From Arsukibacterium sp. MJ3 (lineage in GTDB: Bacteria; Pseudomonadota; Gammaproteobacteria; Enterobacterales; Alteromonadaceae): 64,000 bases of DNA. The position numbers and the translations under genes were made by a program. Each line of letters begins with the position of its first letter. Within the stretch, counting starts at the first letter, position 1. The DNA is taken from NCBI RefSeq assembly GCF_000987765.1, contig NZ_LAHP01000005.1:124001-188000 (forward strand), written 5' to 3'. Positions 58,779 to 64,000 of the stretch are shown piece by piece. A model generated the notes under the pieces. The model was not told the DNA's origin. It was given only the letters and a program-made list of their open reading frames with translations, and did no database searches.

Positions 58779-59369
58779 TTGCTGTTAATTATCGACAATT
58801 ATGATTCCTTTACCTGGAACCTGGTGCAGTATTTTGCCGAGCTAGGGCAGAACGTTGTAGTAAAACGTAACGATGAATTGAGTGTGGCCAAAATAGCGGC
58901 ACTTTCGCCTGACTATTTAATCATTTCGCCGGGGCCGGGTACCCCGAAGCAGGCCGGGATAAGTTTGGCTGCTATTGAATACTTTGCCGGGAAAATTCCG
59001 TTATTAGGGGTATGTTTGGGGCATCAGGCCATTGCGCAGGTTTTTGGTGGCAAGGTGCAACGGGCGGAAAAGGTAATGCACGGGAAAAATTCGCAAATTT
59101 ATCATCACGGTCAATCGGTTTTTACCGGCTTACCCAGTCCTTTGTCGGTTACCCGATATCACTCTTTGCTGGTTGATGCCACCAGTTTACCCACTGAACT
59201 GCAACAAACCGCCTGGACTAGCCCGCATCATCAGCCTAAAGAGATAATGGGGTTAATGCACCGACAGTTAGCCGTGCATGGGGTGCAATTTCACCCGGAA
59301 GCTATTTTAAGTAGTGCAGGCAAAGTGATGCTGGCTAATTTTTTAAGCCAGCCAAATGCAAGCGTGTAA
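58779..59369 (+). CDS. pabA: Aminodeoxychorismate/anthranilate synthase component II (glutamine amidotransferase)
   Basis: 196 residues with a TTG start at 58779: GAGG stands 6 bases upstream, and the family start [17 protein letters not shown] begins there, with no in-frame ATG that would keep it. It is a class I glutamine amidotransferase with catalytic Cys in [15 protein letters not shown] (about 80) and His/Glu in GVQFHPEAI (about 170). It supplies ammonia to PabB for folate or to TrpE for tryptophan; the two cannot be told apart by this subunit, and no partner gene is adjacent. The position far from trpE favours pabA. Confidence 0.9.
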   Translation: MLLIIDNYDSFTWNLVQYFAELGQNVVVKRNDELSVAKIAALSPDYLIISPGPGTPKQAGISLAAIEYFAGKIPLLGVCLGHQAIAQVFGGKVQRAEKVMHGKNSQIYHHGQSVFTGLPSPLSVTRYHSLLVDATSLPTELQQTAWTSPHHQPKEIMGLMHRQLAVHGVQFHPEAILSSAGKVMLANFLSQPNASV

Positions 59370-59389
59370 CACAGAGTGGTTAATATTTA

Positions 59390-60505
59390 ATGAGTAGCCT
59401 TGCCGAGCAATTACATCAGCAATTCTGGGATGACTTCGTTGGGGTCAATCCCGAAACAACCCGCTTGCAGTATCAAATTAAAACGGGCACGCCAACCAGC
59501 CGAAAGTTATTAGCGGTTGACGCACAAGCGATGAAAGCCCGCTTGGCTGATCAGCAAGCTCGCCAGCAGTATGTCGAGTTTGCGCAAGCACATGTGCATG
59601 ATCAGGTCGCTGATCAGCTATTTCAGCGCTTAGGCAATATTGCACTGGTGAGTGCCTCGGTATTTGATTTAGGTCAGCATTACCATCAGTTATTGGACAA
59701 ACTGGCGCACAAAGCGGTTACCATTAATCAGTTAGACCCATTAATTAGCCAGACTGAATGGCTGAAAGAAGATTTGCTCAAGTTGGTAAATCAACCGCAA
59801 TATCGTAACCGAACTGCTTCTGGCGCTATGGTAAAAGACGTTAAAACGGCGCTGCGTTTTCTTGGGGTAGAAAGCCTGCAACTAATTATCCCGGTGTACG
59901 GTATGCGGCGCTGTTTACCGCATGCTACGGATCCTTTTGTTGGTTTTAAAACCCGCTTATGGGACTACAGTCTTGCCTGTGCTATTGCCGCCAAACGTCT
60001 GGCTGAAGACAGTGCAGAACTGCCCTATGCGGCTTTTTGTGTTGCGCTGTTTCACCCTATTGGTCATATTGTGGTTACTCGTAATTATTTACGAACCTAC
60101 CAGCAAATTAAACAGGAAGAATTGCTTAAAGCAAGGGATGAGCGCAATACGGAGTTGACCAATGCCCTCGATTCATTGGAACCGGATGCCAGTTTTTTAA
60201 GTAATATCTTATTGGAATTTGCTGAAATTCTTAGTGCCGATATGACGTCGCGTTGGTCCTTGCAACAGTTACCGTTGTGTCAAACGTTAGACCAGCTGGC
60301 TGAAGGCATCGGCTTTAATGGTGTTAGCCCTCTAGGCAGTATAGTGCAGCAGGCTCAGGTATATGTGCAGTGGCAGCAGTTAAAAGCCACTGACAAAGTA
60401 AGCCCGGAACAGGCTAACGCCTGGTTCACTTCAGTGGGGTTAACGAATGAGTTGCTGAATACGTTAGCAAAAACCAATTTAAAGCGTTTAAGTATCGATA
60501 TATAA
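59390..60505 (+). CDS. HDOD-domain protein
   Basis: 371 residues. The central part (about 105-310) shows an HDOD-type all-helical domain: NQLDPLISQTEWLKEDLLKLVNQPQYRNR, then VKDVKTALRFLGVESLQLII, then LWDYSLACAIAAKRLAE and FCVALFHPIGHIV. HDOD domains resemble HD phosphohydrolases without the full metal site and act in signalling; here the HD position reads FHPIGH. Function unknown. It follows pabA after 20 bases and precedes argD, a neighbourhood seen in related genera. Confidence 0.85.
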   Translation: MSSLAEQLHQQFWDDFVGVNPETTRLQYQIKTGTPTSRKLLAVDAQAMKARLADQQARQQYVEFAQAHVHDQVADQLFQRLGNIALVSASVFDLGQHYHQLLDKLAHKAVTINQLDPLISQTEWLKEDLLKLVNQPQYRNRTASGAMVKDVKTALRFLGVESLQLIIPVYGMRRCLPHATDPFVGFKTRLWDYSLACAIAAKRLAEDSAELPYAAFCVALFHPIGHIVVTRNYLRTYQQIKQEELLKARDERNTELTNALDSLEPDASFLSNILLEFAEILSADMTSRWSLQQLPLCQTLDQLAEGIGFNGVSPLGSIVQQAQVYVQWQQLKATDKVSPEQANAWFTSVGLTNELLNTLAKTNLKRLSIDI

Positions 60506-60779
60506 CAATTTTTTTAGCCATATTCATGCACAAAAGAAATTTGGCGACAACCGTACTATATCAGCAGCAGCACCTTTACTGTGGGTGTCGCGTTGTTTCT
60601 CTCATTGAAAGCAACAATGCTTAGTTATTCAGTAAGGCTGCAAATCTATCTGTAGCCCTTTGTTTTTAAGCATTTAGCTTTTTTTGCCGACAAGACAATC
60701 GTACTGATATCTGCAATAATGCTGCGATAATAATCTTCAGTGGTATTTAAATTTTGCCTGCCAGACCGACCCAGCTTGA

Positions 60780-62012
<1,233 letters not shown>

Positions 62013-62076
62013 TTACTAGTAAGCTTGGTGATAGAATTAAAACGTTAAGCGACAACAAGATCGCAAAATGAAGCAC

Positions 62077-62097
62077 GGCGGGGCCTTAAACCCCGTT
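62077..62097 (+). other. Short hairpin between argD and astA
   Basis: CGGGG (62079-62083) and CCCCG (62091-62095) pair across a 7-base loop, with two G-T wobbles extending the stem. There is no T-run, so it is more likely an intercistronic mRNA processing or stability element than a full terminator. Confidence 0.4.
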
Positions 62098-62128
62098 ACG
62101 TTATAAAGCAAAAATGGAGTAAGCGACG

Positions 62129-64000
<1,872 letters not shown>

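Overview
The window reads as an ordinary, gene-dense piece of a gammaproteobacterial chromosome, most like the marine or aquatic Alteromonadales-type group (Rheinheimera, Arsukibacterium or Alishewanella would fit). The reasons are gene order (priA / ftsN-like / hslVU / DUF971, rpmE then malic enzyme, metJ against metBLF, argCBFGH, mrcA against pilMNOPQ-aroKB-damX-dam, then rpe, trpS, pabA, HDOD, argD, astA, astD), the protein sequences, and a GC content that looks close to 50 %. The genus is inference. I saw no phage, insertion sequence, CRISPR array, rRNA or tRNA.

Layout. 0-5 kb: start of a secreted protein, yihY-like membrane protein, a GNAT/YiiD_C fusion, a membrane-anchored Mrr-like protein whose nuclease site looks degenerate, and a chemotaxis receptor. 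5-13.7 kb: histidine utilisation, with hutC-hutU-hutH leftward, hutI rightward, and a perfect TTGTATATACAA operator in the divergent control region; hutG and rraA follow, interrupted by an EAL-domain gene. 13.8-23 kb: a second GGDEF/EAL protein, DUF971, hslUV, a SPOR protein, priA, rpmE and a single-domain malic enzyme. 23-30 kb: the least familiar part, with a 625-residue polytopic membrane protein of unknown family, a short orphan GlgC-like nucleotidyltransferase, an SDR, a small membrane protein and a divergent two-component pair.

30-44 kb: methionine regulon (metJ, then metB-metL-metF behind a promoter flanked by two MET-box arrays), a beta-propeller GGDEF sensor, and the arginine biosynthetic run argC-B-F-G-H behind a probable ArgR-controlled promoter, closed by a 14-bp bidirectional terminator. 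44-55.5 kb: PBP1a, type IV pilus assembly genes pilMNOPQ, shikimate genes aroK and aroB, damX and dam. 55.5-57 kb: three leftward genes (DUF2970, a small anchored protein, a TorF-like porin) lie between dam and rpe. 57-64 kb: rpe, trpS, pabA, an HDOD protein, then argD/astC, astA and a truncated astD, the arginine succinyltransferase route.

The genes form a nitrogen and amino-acid economy block: histidine and arginine can be degraded (hut, ast) while arginine and methionine can be made (arg, met), with argD probably serving both arginine routes. Three proteins with cyclic-di-GMP domains sit between these operons. Nothing here is clearly an undescribed system. The best candidates for new biology are the unknown 625-residue membrane protein with its short GlgC-like neighbour, the nuclease-dead-looking Mrr membrane protein, and several long perfect hairpins without T-tracts, one of which may cover a ribosome binding site.
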